Counted from the first letter of the stretch, positions 17,556 to 26,721 are shown. The stretch is DNA of 45,526 nt from Paracraurococcus ruber (GCF_004353985.1 NZ_SMOA01000025.1:1-45526), one strand, 5' to 3'. Translations and numbers: made by a program. Notes: generated by a model from the sequence alone, not told the origin.

Positions 17556-17849
17556 CCTGCTCCTGCTCCTTCCTCAATCCGATCGGCCCCGGCGGTGCCT
17601 GCGCCATCCCGGCGAGGCGGTGGGGGGGCTGCGTGCCGCCGCGGATCCCCGCGCCGCGCCGCCAAGGCGATGCACGCCATCCAGCCATCCGGCACGGACC
17701 GGACGCCATGCCGCGGTCGCACCGGGGCGAGGCCCGCCCGAACCTCATCCGCGATGGCCACGGATGGGCCCGCGGCACGAGGTTACGCCGCCTTCGGCCG
17801 CGGCATCGTCCCGACGCCGTGGGGACCGTCCCGACGCCGCTGCTGGCCC

Positions 17850-19127
17850 TCAGCGCTCCGCCAGCCAATCCTCCTGCCCCGAATTGCCGGCGACGAGGCG
17901 CGCCTCCGGCCGCTCGTCCTCGGTCGCATCCTCGCCGAGGGAAAGGGCGTGCAGCAGGAGATAGAAGCCGATGCCGGAGTCGCTCAGCGCCGTGCCGCCT
18001 TTGTCCGTGCGCAACAGCGCACCGACCTCGACCAGCCGGTCCCAGAGCACCGAATCAAGGTCATGCGCGGCGGCGTCCAGCACCTCCGCGCCGGTCATTC
18101 CAGCCTGGTCCCCGCCCGACCCCGCGGGCTGCGCAAAGCGGCTGAGGAACTCTGCCACGGCATCGACGCCGAATTGCTGGACCAGATCCTCGCAGCGGGC
18201 GACGGTGTCCGGCTCGGAATCGCGCACGATCCGGATGGCCGCCTCCCGCAGGTCGCGCAGGCTGATGACCCGCACCCCGCGGGCCCGTGCCGATTGCACG
18301 GCCCGCAGCGCGAACAGGTGCACCAGATACGGCACGCCCCCCGCCAGCAGGGTGACGCCGCGCCGGGCCTCCGGCAGGAAGATGACGCCGGCATCCCGCT
18401 CGCCGAGTTCGATGATGGCTTCCATTTCCGGAACGGTCATCAGCGGCAGCTTCACCCCGGCGATGCTGCGCCGGATTGAGGGGTGCCGGCCCAGCAGCGC
18501 TTCGAGGCTGGCCGACACGCCGACGATCACGAAGGACAGCGGCGCACCCTTGTCCGAGATGCGCTTGATGACATCGGCAAAGCGGGTCCGGGTGGCTTCG
18601 TCGCGGACCCGGTCGAATTCGTCGACGATCAGGATGAGGTGTCCGGCCACCAGCCATCGAGGCACCGACGCCACGGCGGCCGGCAGCACTTCCCCCGCGG
18701 GCAGCGCCGCCTCGCAGCCGGGGCGGTCCTCGGTCGCCATGGTCGGCACGGCCAGGAAGGACGACGGCAGGTCGCGCATCAACCCGCGCATGATCTCGTC
18801 GAACTCACTTTCCGCCTCGCAGGCGTATCGGGCGACCATGGCGCCACGGGCCCGCAATTCCGCCGCGACGCAATTCGCCAGCGATGTCTTGCCATGCCCG
18901 CGGTCGGCATAGATGACCACGTGGACGTGGTCCTCCTCCAGCGCTTGGCGGATGCGCTCGCGCTCCGGCTCCCGCCCCACGAAGGCCTCGCCGCCACGCT
19001 GCGGCCGGCTCGGCGTGAAGACCTCGCCGACCGGCCGTAGCGCTACCCGCGGCTCGGGCGCCGGCTTACGCGCCGGGGCCTGTGCCGGCAGGCTCCGCTG
19101 CGGTCGCTTGCGCAGGAAACCCAGCAT
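17850..19127 (-). CDS. AAA+ ATPase of the EPS locus (ExeA/Orc-like)
   Basis: 425-residue P-loop ATPase. A basic, Pro-rich N-terminal tail (residues 1-45) is followed by FVGREPERERIRQAL, Walker A YADRGHGKTS (about 74-82), Walker B HLILIVDEFDRV (about 163-173) and a sensor-like FVIVGVS (about 197). The lid ends with GGVPYLVHLFALRA. The C-terminal third has a probable winged-helix region (VLWDRLVEVGALLRTDKGG...GFYLLLHALSLG). This layout fits MoxR-unrelated AAA_16/ExeA or Cdc6/Orc-like ATPases, which bind partner proteins or DNA. ATG at 19127 is chosen for its AAAGGGA site 4 bases upstream. It lies between a GT gene and the RTX-GH16 gene on the same strand, so a role in polymer export or control is possible. 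Function not known. Confidence 0.8.
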   Translation of the reverse strand: MLGFLRKRPQRSLPAQAPARKPAPEPRVALRPVGEVFTPSRPQRGGEAFVGREPERERIRQALEEDHVHVVIYADRGHGKTSLANCVAAELRARGAMVARYACEAESEFDEIMRGLMRDLPSSFLAVPTMATEDRPGCEAALPAGEVLPAAVASVPRWLVAGHLILIVDEFDRVRDEATRTRFADVIKRISDKGAPLSFVIVGVSASLEALLGRHPSIRRSIAGVKLPLMTVPEMEAIIELGERDAGVIFLPEARRGVTLLAGGVPYLVHLFALRAVQSARARGVRVISLRDLREAAIRIVRDSEPDTVARCEDLVQQFGVDAVAEFLSRFAQPAGSGGDQAGMTGAEVLDAAAHDLDSVLWDRLVEVGALLRTDKGGTALSDSGIGFYLLLHALSLGEDATEDERPEARLVAGNSGQEDWLAER

Positions 19128-19298
19128 CGATCCCTTTCGTCCATCTGCGGCCCGATGCCGCAATGCCCAGGATAGGACATCTACGGCGCGGAGGGCATTC
19201 GACGCCAGGGAACGAGCGCGTCATGCGCAGGGCTGCCGCCCAGGGTGAATCCGGCCGGCACTGTTCGCCGGCCAGGACATGTGCGGCGATGCGGTGGG

Positions 19299-22200
19299 CT
19301 ACAGGATGAGATCCGCCATCGTCAGGGCGATGAGTCCCTTCAACTGGATCGCCATGTCGATGCCGTTGCTGCCGCTCACCTCCAGGAAGGTGCTGCCTGC
19401 CTGTTGGCGCAGATGCACCTGGCCGCCCAGGCCCGGCGTGAAATCGGCATTGCCGATCCAGACGAGCGACTGGTGCCCCGGCACCGCCGGATCCGCATCA
19501 ATGGCCGACAGGTCGATGCGGTCGCCCTGGGCCACGGAAAAATCGAGGATGAGGTCGGGTGCGGCGACGATGCTGTCCGACCGCTGCAGGAAGGTGAAGA
19601 GGTCCGCGCCGCTGCCGCCGACAAGCTGATCCGCGCCACTGCCGCCGATGAGCGTGTCATTACCCGCCTCGCCCCAGAGAGTGTCGGCACCGGCATTGCC
19701 GCGAAGCAGATCGGCGCCATCGCCGCCCTGCAGCGCATCGGTCGCCGATCCGCCGGTGAGCATGTCCTGGCCGGCGCCGCCCTTGACGATGATGGCCAGG
19801 GTGAGCCTGGTCCCATCGACGATGTCATCGGCCGCGCCGCAGCGGATCACCTCGACCCCCTGGATGGTGTCCGTTCCGCCGAGGCCATTGGCCCCGGACA
19901 GGCGCAGGCCGGATGCATCGGCGACGAGCGAGAGGCGCTGTCCGGCGCCCAGATCGGCGTAGTCGGCAGTGTCCCGGTCCGCTCCGCCATCCAGCAGATT
20001 GTTGCCGGCGCCACCGATGAGGACGTCATTGCCCGATCCACCGATCAGCGTGTCGCTGCCGGCCTTGCCGATCAGCATGTTGGCCAGCTTGTTGCCCCGA
20101 CCGATGCCGCCGGTCTCCATGACCAGGTTCTCGACATTGTCGGGAAGCGTGTAGTCGCCGCCGCTCCAGATCCGCACGGTATCGATGCCCTCGCCCGGCT
20201 TTTCCAGCACCAGCGCGCCAATGGGATCCTCGTAGACGTCGTCGCCCAGGCCACCGGCGAGCGTGTCGCGGCCGCCATGCGACTGGAAGGTCTCGGGCGC
20301 CGAGGTGCCATAGAAGGCCTCATCGGCACCGGTTCCGCTGTACCAGCGGAAGGACGCGGCGCTCACCGGCAGGCGGAGCGGCAGGGCGAAATCGTCCGAT
20401 ACGAAGTCGCCGATGGCATGGTTGCGGAAGACCAGGGTCTGCGTCGTCGACAGCGTTAGCCAGGTATCCGCGCCGTGCTGGCTCAGCGCCGCGCGGATAT
20501 CGGCGAAGCTCGAGAAGGCGAAACCGTTCAGGACGACGACATCCCCGGCCCCCGGGCCGGCGGAGAAGTCGGTGATGATGTCGGAGCCTTCGTTGAGGCT
20601 GATGGCGAACTGGTCATTCCCCCCGCCGCCGCTGAGGATGTCGTTGCCCTTGCCGCCGGTGATGAGATTGTTGGCGGCATTGCCGGTGATGATGTTGGAT
20701 TGGTCGTTGCCGGTCGCCCTGCTGGCCGCAGAACCGGTCAGGATCAGGTTCTCGACCTGATTGGGGAGCTGGTAGCTGACGCTGGACTTCACCGTGTCCA
20801 CGCCGCCGCCGGCCTGTTCGAGGATGACGGTCCGCGGGTCGGAAACGACATAGGTGTCGTCGCCCAGGCCGCCGGCGAGGGTGTCGATGCCGCCCGCGCC
20901 GATCAGCAGTTCGGCGGCATCCGTGCCGGACAGGCTCTCCGCACCGCGGCTGCCCGTGATGGTGCGCGTGGGACCGGCGCTCTCCAGCAAGGTGTATTTC
21001 TCGAGGGTGTATTCCGGCAACTGCCAGGCACTGATCTGGTCGATCGTCATCTGGGCGGTCGAGCCGGGGGTGACCTGGCCACCCCAGGATCCGCCCATGC
21101 CCAGGGTCGCCAGCATGTACATGGGCTGGTTCAGGTCGGCCGGGGTCGCGGCCTGGTGGACGACCTGGCCGTCGACAAGGAAGCTGAGGGTATATGGTGT
21201 CCAGAGCACCCCGTAGCGGTGTTCCTGCGTGATGTCGCCGACAGGGACCCAGCCGCCATCCATCGCCGCAGCATCGGCCGCGTGGGTCTGCACATGCACG
21301 GACCCGTTCTGCACCCCCAGGCTTTCCAGCACGTCGATCTCCGCCGGCTTGCTGAAATCGGCCGCCAGCAGCCAGAAGGCGGGCCACGCACCCTGCACGG
21401 CTGGCAGGGTTGCCTTCATCTCGAAGTAGCCGTAGGTCTGGCTGAAGGTGGATTCCGTCGTCAGGCCGCCGGAGGCGAAGTCACAGTTGCCGAGATAGGG
21501 CTGCGCCGACGCGGAAACAGGCGACGCCGTGATCGTCAGCTTGCCATTGGCCAGGCTGAAGGGGTTGAGGCCGAGCGGCGCGGCCGCCTGGGTGTTGGGC
21601 AGGCCGCGGAACTCGGGGTCCACCAGTGCTTCCTGGGATCCCTGCAGGGCATTGTGATAGGCGTCGTCGCCGCCCCAGACATAGCGCGTCGTCCAGGTGC
21701 CGCTGCCGGCGCTGCGGCGGGACAGGGTATCGAAGCCGTCGGCGAAGGTCTGCACCATCGTGCCGATATCGATCGGCAGGAGGAAATTCGCCGCGGTCAG
21801 CCCCACCATCGCGGTATTCTGCAACGTGAGCGACTGGCCGCCGCCGAGGTCGAGGACCGCGTCCCCGCCCGATTGCCGCAGCGCGGCGCGGATATCGGCG
21901 AAGTCCCGGAAACTCGTGCCCTCGAGCCGCACCTGGTCCGCGCCGGGGCCGGCCGCCGCGAAGTCGGTGATGGTGTCGGATCCCTGCCCGACGCGGACGA
22001 CGAAGATGTCGCGGCCGCCATTGCCGGTGAGCAGGTCGTCGCCGGCACCGCCATCGAGCACGTTGGGACCGGCATTCCCCGTGACGCGGTTGTCCAGGGC
22101 ATTGCCGGTCGCCCAGGCGGCGACGGTGCCGTTCAGCGTGATGTTCTCGATCGAAAGGTCTGCCGGAAGGACGTATCCGGGCATCGCCTCGGACGTCCAG

Positions 22201-22421
22201 ATTTCCAGGGTGTCGATGCCGTCGCCCGGCTTCTCGATCAGGCCGGTCAGGGGCGAGCCGATGACGTAGGTGTCGTCGCCGGCGCCGCCGATGAGGGTCG
22301 TGTTGGGATCCTGGGCGTTGAGGTTGTCGTTGCCGCCGGTCCCCTGGAGGAACGTGCCGGGGCTTCTTGCAACGAGCCAGTTACGCGCCGCGCCGCTGGC
22401 GGGCGGGAGGATGCTGGACAT
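19299..22421 (-). CDS. RTX-fused GH16 glycanase, type I secretion substrate
   Basis: 1040-residue secreted protein. Residues 25-150 hold calcium-binding repeats (LIGGAGDDTYVIG, LDGGAGDDLLTGNGGRD). A GH16 domain follows at about 235-475, with the catalytic signature EIDVLE at about 358-363 (the two Glu are nucleophile and acid/base). Then about 500 residues of RTX blocks (GGLGDDTYVV, GGKGNDILSGGGGNDQF, GGSGNDVLIGGAGNN) alternate with serralysin-type linkers. The end, TFLEVSGSNGIDMAIQLKG...ADLIL, is the usual type I secretion C-terminus. There is no N-terminal signal peptide. GH16 enzymes cut beta-1,3/1,4 glucans or galactans; here it likely trims the EPS, as RTX enzyme ExsH does for succinoglycan. 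ATG at 22421 preferred to the GTG at 22427; no clear ribosome-binding site. Confidence 0.92.
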   Translation of the reverse strand: MSSILPPASGAARNWLVARSPGTFLQGTGGNDNLNAQDPNTTLIGGAGDDTYVIGSPLTGLIEKPGDGIDTLEIWTSEAMPGYVLPADLSIENITLNGTVAAWATGNALDNRVTGNAGPNVLDGGAGDDLLTGNGGRDIFVVRVGQGSDTITDFAAAGPGADQVRLEGTSFRDFADIRAALRQSGGDAVLDLGGGQSLTLQNTAMVGLTAANFLLPIDIGTMVQTFADGFDTLSRRSAGSGTWTTRYVWGGDDAYHNALQGSQEALVDPEFRGLPNTQAAAPLGLNPFSLANGKLTITASPVSASAQPYLGNCDFASGGLTTESTFSQTYGYFEMKATLPAVQGAWPAFWLLAADFSKPAEIDVLESLGVQNGSVHVQTHAADAAAMDGGWVPVGDITQEHRYGVLWTPYTLSFLVDGQVVHQAATPADLNQPMYMLATLGMGGSWGGQVTPGSTAQMTIDQISAWQLPEYTLEKYTLLESAGPTRTITGSRGAESLSGTDAAELLIGAGGIDTLAGGLGDDTYVVSDPRTVILEQAGGGVDTVKSSVSYQLPNQVENLILTGSAASRATGNDQSNIITGNAANNLITGGKGNDILSGGGGNDQFAISLNEGSDIITDFSAGPGAGDVVVLNGFAFSSFADIRAALSQHGADTWLTLSTTQTLVFRNHAIGDFVSDDFALPLRLPVSAASFRWYSGTGADEAFYGTSAPETFQSHGGRDTLAGGLGDDVYEDPIGALVLEKPGEGIDTVRIWSGGDYTLPDNVENLVMETGGIGRGNKLANMLIGKAGSDTLIGGSGNDVLIGGAGNNLLDGGADRDTADYADLGAGQRLSLVADASGLRLSGANGLGGTDTIQGVEVIRCGAADDIVDGTRLTLAIIVKGGAGQDMLTGGSATDALQGGDGADLLRGNAGADTLWGEAGNDTLIGGSGADQLVGGSGADLFTFLQRSDSIVAAPDLILDFSVAQGDRIDLSAIDADPAVPGHQSLVWIGNADFTPGLGGQVHLRQQAGSTFLEVSGSNGIDMAIQLKGLIALTMADLIL

Positions 22422-22435
22422 GCACACCGCTATTT

Positions 22436-22481
22436 GATTGCCGACGCAAGTTGTACAACTTGAGGTTGATAGTCGGCAATC
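22436..22481. promoter_or_regulatory. Nested palindromes upstream of the RTX-GH16 gene
   Basis: A perfect 16-bp palindrome CAAGTTGTACAACTTG (22447-22462) lies inside a wider inverted repeat, GATTGCCGAC (22436-22445) and GTCGGCAATC (22472-22481). It begins 14 bp before the GH16 start codon, between that gene and the flippase stop. The AT-rich central palindrome looks like the binding site of a dimeric regulator. The outer arms could also form a hairpin in the leader RNA. Confidence 0.6.
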
Positions 22482-22532
22482 GAATTTGACTGTGTCATGC
22501 GCGCCGCGCCGTCGTGAGGTGCGGCGTCGACG

Positions 22533-23963
22533 TCAGCCGGGGCGGGCTTCGGCCCGGTGCAGGAAGCGTCGCGCCACGTCGCGCGCATCCCGGTCCAGCA
22601 GGAGCAGCGCCGTGGCAAAGGTCGTGGCGCCAACAAGGGCCTTGCAAACGAGATCCGCCGCGACCGGCAACTGCGGCAGCGACAGGACGGCCATGGCCAT
22701 TGCCAGCGTCGCCGTGAGCGATGGCAGAACGGCCCGAAGCTGCGTCGTGAGGTCGATGCCCGCGACTCGCCTGACGATGGGCAGGGTCGCAGCGGCCGTG
22801 ACCATGGCCGGCAGGACCCACAGGACCACCGCCTGGGCCGGGTCCGAGGGCCGCAGCAGCAGCAAGCCACCCAGCGTCAGCACCAGCTGAATGACCGCGT
22901 TGTGGAAGGAGAAGCGCACATGCCCCAACGCCCGCAGCAGGAAGGAGCCGGCAAGCCGCAGGAAGCCCAGGGCGGCGCCGAGCGCGAGGATCTGCAGCAG
23001 CGGGACGCTGGGCATCCAGCCAGGTCCCAGCACCAGGGGAACGACATCACCAGCCACGAGCGCGAGACCAGCGAAGATCGGCAACGCCGCCGTCGTCACC
23101 ATCTTGGTGACCAGGCGGTATGCCTCGGTCAGGGCCACCCGATCCGCTTGCTGCCGGGCGAGCACAGGAAAGCCGAGATTCATCAACTGTAGATTGAGAA
23201 TAACCTGCGGAGTCGTGACCAGCCGGAAGGCCATGTTCACATAGCCGGCCGCGGTCAGGCCCAGCAGCCCGGCGACCAGCATCGTGAAGCCCTGCAGCCG
23301 CGCGCCGGACAGCGTGTGCATTGCCGCATTCGGCAGCGCGAAGCGGACCAGCGGCCGCAGCGCGGCGACCGACAGGGTGCGGCGTGGCCGCCAGCCGGAC
23401 CGCCAGGCCAGCAGCGCGGCATTTGCCGCAGCCGCGACCGTGAACTGGGTGACAAGCCCCCAGGCGCCCGCGCCGGCTGCCGCCACGCCGATGCCGGCGC
23501 TCGCGGCCAGCAGGCGGGAGAGGATCGTCGACTGCGCGACCCGGTCGTGTCGGAATTCCCGGCGGAGGCGCGCATTCATGATGCCGGTCGCGCCGCTGAA
23601 GGGCAGCGATGCCGCCGCCGCCAGCAGAAGCGCGGCGTCCCGGGCCCATCCAGGACCCGCCAGGGCGCAACCGCCGGCAGCGACCATCAGCCCGAGCAAG
23701 CCTGCCCACTGGACGACCCAGAAGGCGGACGCAAAGGCATCCTCGCCGGCCTCGCGGTGCTGGATCAGGGCATCGTGGAAGAAGCCCTCGACATAGAGAT
23801 TGACCAGCTGGACCAGCCCGATCAGCAGGGCCGCGCGGGCGAACTCGCTGGGCCCGACCAGCCGCGCCATCAGCAGCATGGTGCCGAGCATCAGCAGCGT
23901 GTTGACCATGGTCTCCGCTGTGATCCAGGCGACGGAGCGCCGGTTCAGTCCGTTCGGCGGCAC
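22533..23963 (-). CDS. Wzx-like oligosaccharide flippase
   Basis: 476-residue polytopic protein of the polysaccharide transporter (PST/MOP) family with about 12-14 predicted helices. It opens with RRSVAWITAETMVNTLLMLGTMLLMARLVGPSEFA, the typical family start (helix 1 followed by G-P-x-E-F/Y-G). Near the middle it has the conserved YVNMAFRLVTTPQVIL and RALGHVRFSFHNAV stretches. It should flip lipid-linked repeat units across the inner membrane for the Wzy-type polymerase encoded at 9526-10749. The GTG at 23963 has GAGG 5-6 bases upstream. It is the first gene of a leftward unit; the GH16 gene follows after 111 bp with palindromes. Confidence 0.88.
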   Translation of the reverse strand: MPPNGLNRRSVAWITAETMVNTLLMLGTMLLMARLVGPSEFARAALLIGLVQLVNLYVEGFFHDALIQHREAGEDAFASAFWVVQWAGLLGLMVAAGGCALAGPGWARDAALLLAAAASLPFSGATGIMNARLRREFRHDRVAQSTILSRLLAASAGIGVAAAGAGAWGLVTQFTVAAAANAALLAWRSGWRPRRTLSVAALRPLVRFALPNAAMHTLSGARLQGFTMLVAGLLGLTAAGYVNMAFRLVTTPQVILNLQLMNLGFPVLARQQADRVALTEAYRLVTKMVTTAALPIFAGLALVAGDVVPLVLGPGWMPSVPLLQILALGAALGFLRLAGSFLLRALGHVRFSFHNAVIQLVLTLGGLLLLRPSDPAQAVVLWVLPAMVTAAATLPIVRRVAGIDLTTQLRAVLPSLTATLAMAMAVLSLPQLPVAADLVCKALVGATTFATALLLLDRDARDVARRFLHRAEARPG

Positions 23964-24181
23964 GGCATCCTCGATCGGTGCATGGACCTGGCCCGTTCGC
24001 GCTGGCTGGCGTTCGCGCTGGCTGGCGCGGCCTAGGTCACGGCGCGCTTAGCACGCGCCGGTCCGGTGGGACTCTCACAGTCGCGGAACCGCGAGGCGAG
24101 CGATTTGCCTCGGAGCAGCGGCTGTGGTGTGTTGCGCCCGCCCGGGTCGGGCGATCATGGCAGGTGCTGCGAAATTCCAGG

Positions 24182-25084
24182 ATGCCGTCTGCGACAACGA
24201 CAAGCTCCGCCAAGGGCACCGCCGGCAGCATCCTCGTCACGGGATCGGACGACGCCTTCTTCCCCTTCGCGCGCGACCTCATCGAATCGCTGCTGGCCGG
24301 CGGCGCCAACGACCGCAGCATCGGCTTCCTCGATCTGGGTCTCGCGCCGGATCAGCGACACTGGCTGGAAGGGCGGGGCGTGCTGGTACGCGCGCCGCAG
24401 ACCCGCCTGCGCCATCGTCAGCGGCCCGACCGCGGCCTCGCCCGCATGGGGTATCTGGCGCGGCCCTTCCTGCGGGAGGTCTTCCCCGACTTTGGCCTCT
24501 ATGTCTGGCTCGACGCGGACACCTGGCTGCAGGATGTGGCGGCGCTGCAGGCGCTGGAAGACGGGGCGTGGGCGAAGGGGGCCGCCATGGTCCGCCAGGA
24601 TGACCCGGCCTACCGTTTCTGGCCCTGGCTGATCGCCTGGCAGTTCAAGCATTTCATCCGCGGCTACGGGCTGGGGAATGGGCTCCGCCTCGGCCTGCGG
24701 GCCCATATCAACAACGGCGTCTTCGCCATGGCGGCGCAGGCGCCGCATTGGGATGCCTGGTGCCGGCGCTACCAGTCGGCGATCGACCGCACGGGCGACG
24801 ATGCGCCGCACGACCAGTTCGGCCTGAATGCCGCGATCTATCTCGACCGCCTGCCGGCCACCTTCCTGCCAGCGACCTGCAACTGGATCTGCAACCTGGC
24901 AACCCCGATGTGGGATGCGACGGCGGGCCGCTTCTGCGCGCCCTATCCGCCGCATGCCCCGATTGGGGTGCTGCACCTGGCCGGGCCCGCGAAGGCGAAC
25001 AGCTTCGACATCCGCACCACCAGCGGCAGCACATGGCATGGGCCGCTGCGGTACGGGGCCCGGCACGGCCGGACGGTGGGATAG
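24182..25084 (+). CDS. GT8-like glycosyltransferase (GT-A fold)
   Basis: 300-residue protein. The N-terminus GSILVTGSDDAFFPFARDLIESLLA resembles the first strand and helix of GT-A enzymes such as family 8. The metal-binding DxD motif is seen in LYVWLDADTWLQD (about residues 97-109). Later blocks are RAHINNGVFAM, DQFGLNAAIYLDRL and the C-terminal IGVLHLAG, which matches the place of the second metal-binding His in GT8 enzymes. It probably adds a hexose to the EPS repeat unit in the cytoplasm. The ATG at 24182 is chosen because similarity begins directly after it; the longer frame to 23978 has no recognisable content. It is divergent from the flippase gene (218-bp gap). Confidence 0.75.
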   Translation: MPSATTTSSAKGTAGSILVTGSDDAFFPFARDLIESLLAGGANDRSIGFLDLGLAPDQRHWLEGRGVLVRAPQTRLRHRQRPDRGLARMGYLARPFLREVFPDFGLYVWLDADTWLQDVAALQALEDGAWAKGAAMVRQDDPAYRFWPWLIAWQFKHFIRGYGLGNGLRLGLRAHINNGVFAMAAQAPHWDAWCRRYQSAIDRTGDDAPHDQFGLNAAIYLDRLPATFLPATCNWICNLATPMWDATAGRFCAPYPPHAPIGVLHLAGPAKANSFDIRTTSGSTWHGPLRYGARHGRTVG

Positions 25085-25210
25085 CGCCGCCGGCGCGGAT
25101 CAGGGCCGGGCAGCGACCCCCATGCTGCGATCGGCCTGCATGCGCCGATGGTCGCCCCAGCCGGGCCCGACGATGCGAATGCCTGTCGTCGTGCCGCTTG
25201 CCGCCCGGCC

Positions 25211-26104
25211 TCAGACCGCGTGGACGCGGATCCAGTCGATGTCGAACTGCCCTGGAAAGACCGTGCTGTCGTCCGGCGGGCCGGGCCAGGATTGCGGCGC
25301 ACCGATGCCGAGGCCGATCACCATGAACATCGGGCCGCACCGCTCGCGATACGCGGCCACCATGGGCTCGGTGGCGCGATAGGTCTCCGCGCCGTCCACA
25401 TACCAGACGATGCGGTCCGGCGCCCAGAGCAGGCCGTAGGTATGGAAGCCTTCCGACCAGTCGAAGGGCGCGTGCCATTCCTGGTGGTTGGTCCATTTGG
25501 GCTTGGACCAGTTGTCATGCGCGGTCTGGTAGACCGAGCGGGTCTGGTGCCCCAGGCACTCGAACATGTCGATCTCGCCCGAGGTCAGGTCCCTGCCATG
25601 GCGGATGCCGCCGTTCAGGTAGAAGGAACTCCAGAAGCTGCGCGTCCGCGCCATGCGGCAGCGGACCTCCCAGAAGCCGAATTTCTGTTCGAACCCGCCG
25701 GTGGTGCGGGCCCAGTGCGGGCCGTTGGCGGTGGTCAGGACGCCGCCGACATAGGGCTTGGGTGAGGTGGCGGCGTAGCGCGGCGGCACCGGCTTCGCCT
25801 CGATGCGCAGGAAGCCGCGGGCCACGGTGAAGGGATTGACCGGCGCCGGCTCGAAGGACGGGTCGGTCGCAACCGTCGATTCCTCGCCCCAGTAGCGATC
25901 CGGCACGGCGCTGAAATAGGCGTGATAGGGATCGAAGGGCCCGCCCTGGCGGCGCAGCAGCGGTCGGCGCGGATCGTCGAATTCCATGGCGAAGCGCAAA
26001 GCGCCTCTGCGCGGTGCCGTCTCCGCCGCACGCGCCGCGCCGCTGCCGGCCAGCAGCGCGCCGAGCGCGCGGCGGGGGATGCCGCCGACGGCAGCGCCCG
26101 TCAT
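25211..26104 (-). CDS. Exported GH16 family glycanase (ExoK-like)
   Basis: 297-residue glycoside hydrolase of family 16. The N-terminus MTGAAVGGIPRRALGALLAGSGAARA has a twin-Arg-like start and an Ala-rich core, so export is likely. The catalytic signature GEIDMFE lies at about residues 172-178 (two Glu), followed by ECLGHQTRSVYQTAH. Aromatic substrate-binding residues (FWSSFYLNGG, HTYGLLWAPDRIVWYVDG) are in place, and the end QFDIDWIRVHAV is the usual last strand. Length is normal for a single-domain enzyme. It probably cleaves the EPS in the periplasm or outside, as ExoK does for succinoglycan. Its ATG overlaps the acetyltransferase stop (ATGA), so both are co-translated. Confidence 0.92.
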   Translation of the reverse strand: MTGAAVGGIPRRALGALLAGSGAARAAETAPRRGALRFAMEFDDPRRPLLRRQGGPFDPYHAYFSAVPDRYWGEESTVATDPSFEPAPVNPFTVARGFLRIEAKPVPPRYAATSPKPYVGGVLTTANGPHWARTTGGFEQKFGFWEVRCRMARTRSFWSSFYLNGGIRHGRDLTSGEIDMFECLGHQTRSVYQTAHDNWSKPKWTNHQEWHAPFDWSEGFHTYGLLWAPDRIVWYVDGAETYRATEPMVAAYRERCGPMFMVIGLGIGAPQSWPGPPDDSTVFPGQFDIDWIRVHAV

Positions 26105-26721
26105 CGGCCGGCCGGGATGCGGGGGCCCAGCACGCGGGCCGGATGGCCGGCCGCCATCATCCCCGGCGGGATGTCCGACAGCACGACGGAACGGGCGCCG
26201 ACGACCGCGCCGCGGCCGATGGTGACGCCGGGGCCGATGAAGCAGCCGGCCGCCACCCAGGCCTCATCCTCGATCACGATGGGTTCGCCGCGGATGGGAA
26301 AGGTCGGATCGCGATGGTCATGCGTTCCCGCGCAGAGATAGCTGCCCTGCGATACCACCGCATTGCGGCCGATGCTGATCGGGCCGAGGGAATAGATCTC
26401 CACGTCGTCGCCCACCCAGGCATGCGCGCCGATGCGGACCTTCCAGGGATAGGTGACGCGGACGCGAGGGCGGACCTGCACCCGCGGCCCGATCTCCGCG
26501 CCGAAGCAGCGCAGGATGAACCGCCGCCAGCCCTTGCAGATCTGCGGGGACGTCCGGAAGAGCAGCGACTGGATGATCCACCAGAACTGGACATAGACGG
26601 CGGAGCGGCCGCGGAAGCCACGCGGCAGAACGAAGCGCGACAGGTCCTGCACCGCGGCATCGCCGGGCATCTGCGGCGCTGGCGGCGCGGCGGTTTCGCT
26701 GTCCGGTCGTGCGAGCATCAT
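26101..26721 (-). CDS. WcaF-like hexapeptide acetyltransferase
   Basis: 206-residue left-handed beta-helix acyltransferase. The WcaF-like front block WWIIQSLLFRTSPQICKGWRRFILRCFGAEIG is followed by hexapeptide coils (IGPRVQVRPRVRVTYP, IGAHAWVGDDVEIYSLGPISIGRNAVVSQGSYLC). The catalytic His is in CAGTHDHRDPTF. The C-terminal coil holds IGPGVTIGRGAVVGARSVV and AGHPARVLGPR. It transfers acetyl from acetyl-CoA to a sugar of the polysaccharide or its lipid-linked unit. It is the upstream partner of the GH16 gene, with a 4-bp overlap. The ATG pair at 26716-26721 has AGGGA upstream. Confidence 0.9.
   Translation of the reverse strand: MMLARPDSETAAPPAPQMPGDAAVQDLSRFVLPRGFRGRSAVYVQFWWIIQSLLFRTSPQICKGWRRFILRCFGAEIGPRVQVRPRVRVTYPWKVRIGAHAWVGDDVEIYSLGPISIGRNAVVSQGSYLCAGTHDHRDPTFPIRGEPIVIEDEAWVAAGCFIGPGVTIGRGAVVGARSVVLSDIPPGMMAAGHPARVLGPRIPAGR

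Noticed and set aside
19650-20340. Tandem short repeats that might suggest CRISPR or satellite DNA
   Set aside because: They are degenerate 27-bp codon repeats of the RTX nonapeptide, in frame with the GH16 protein; no regular spacers.
20475-22463. Long open frame on the plus strand opposite the RTX-GH16 gene
   Set aside because: Its product is a low-complexity mirror of the RTX repeats (Asp/Gly/Arg-rich) with no family resemblance; the minus strand has clear GH16 and RTX motifs.
23978-24181. N-terminal extension of the GT8-like gene
   Set aside because: 68 residues without similarity, Gly/Arg-rich, on the promoter side of a divergent gene pair.
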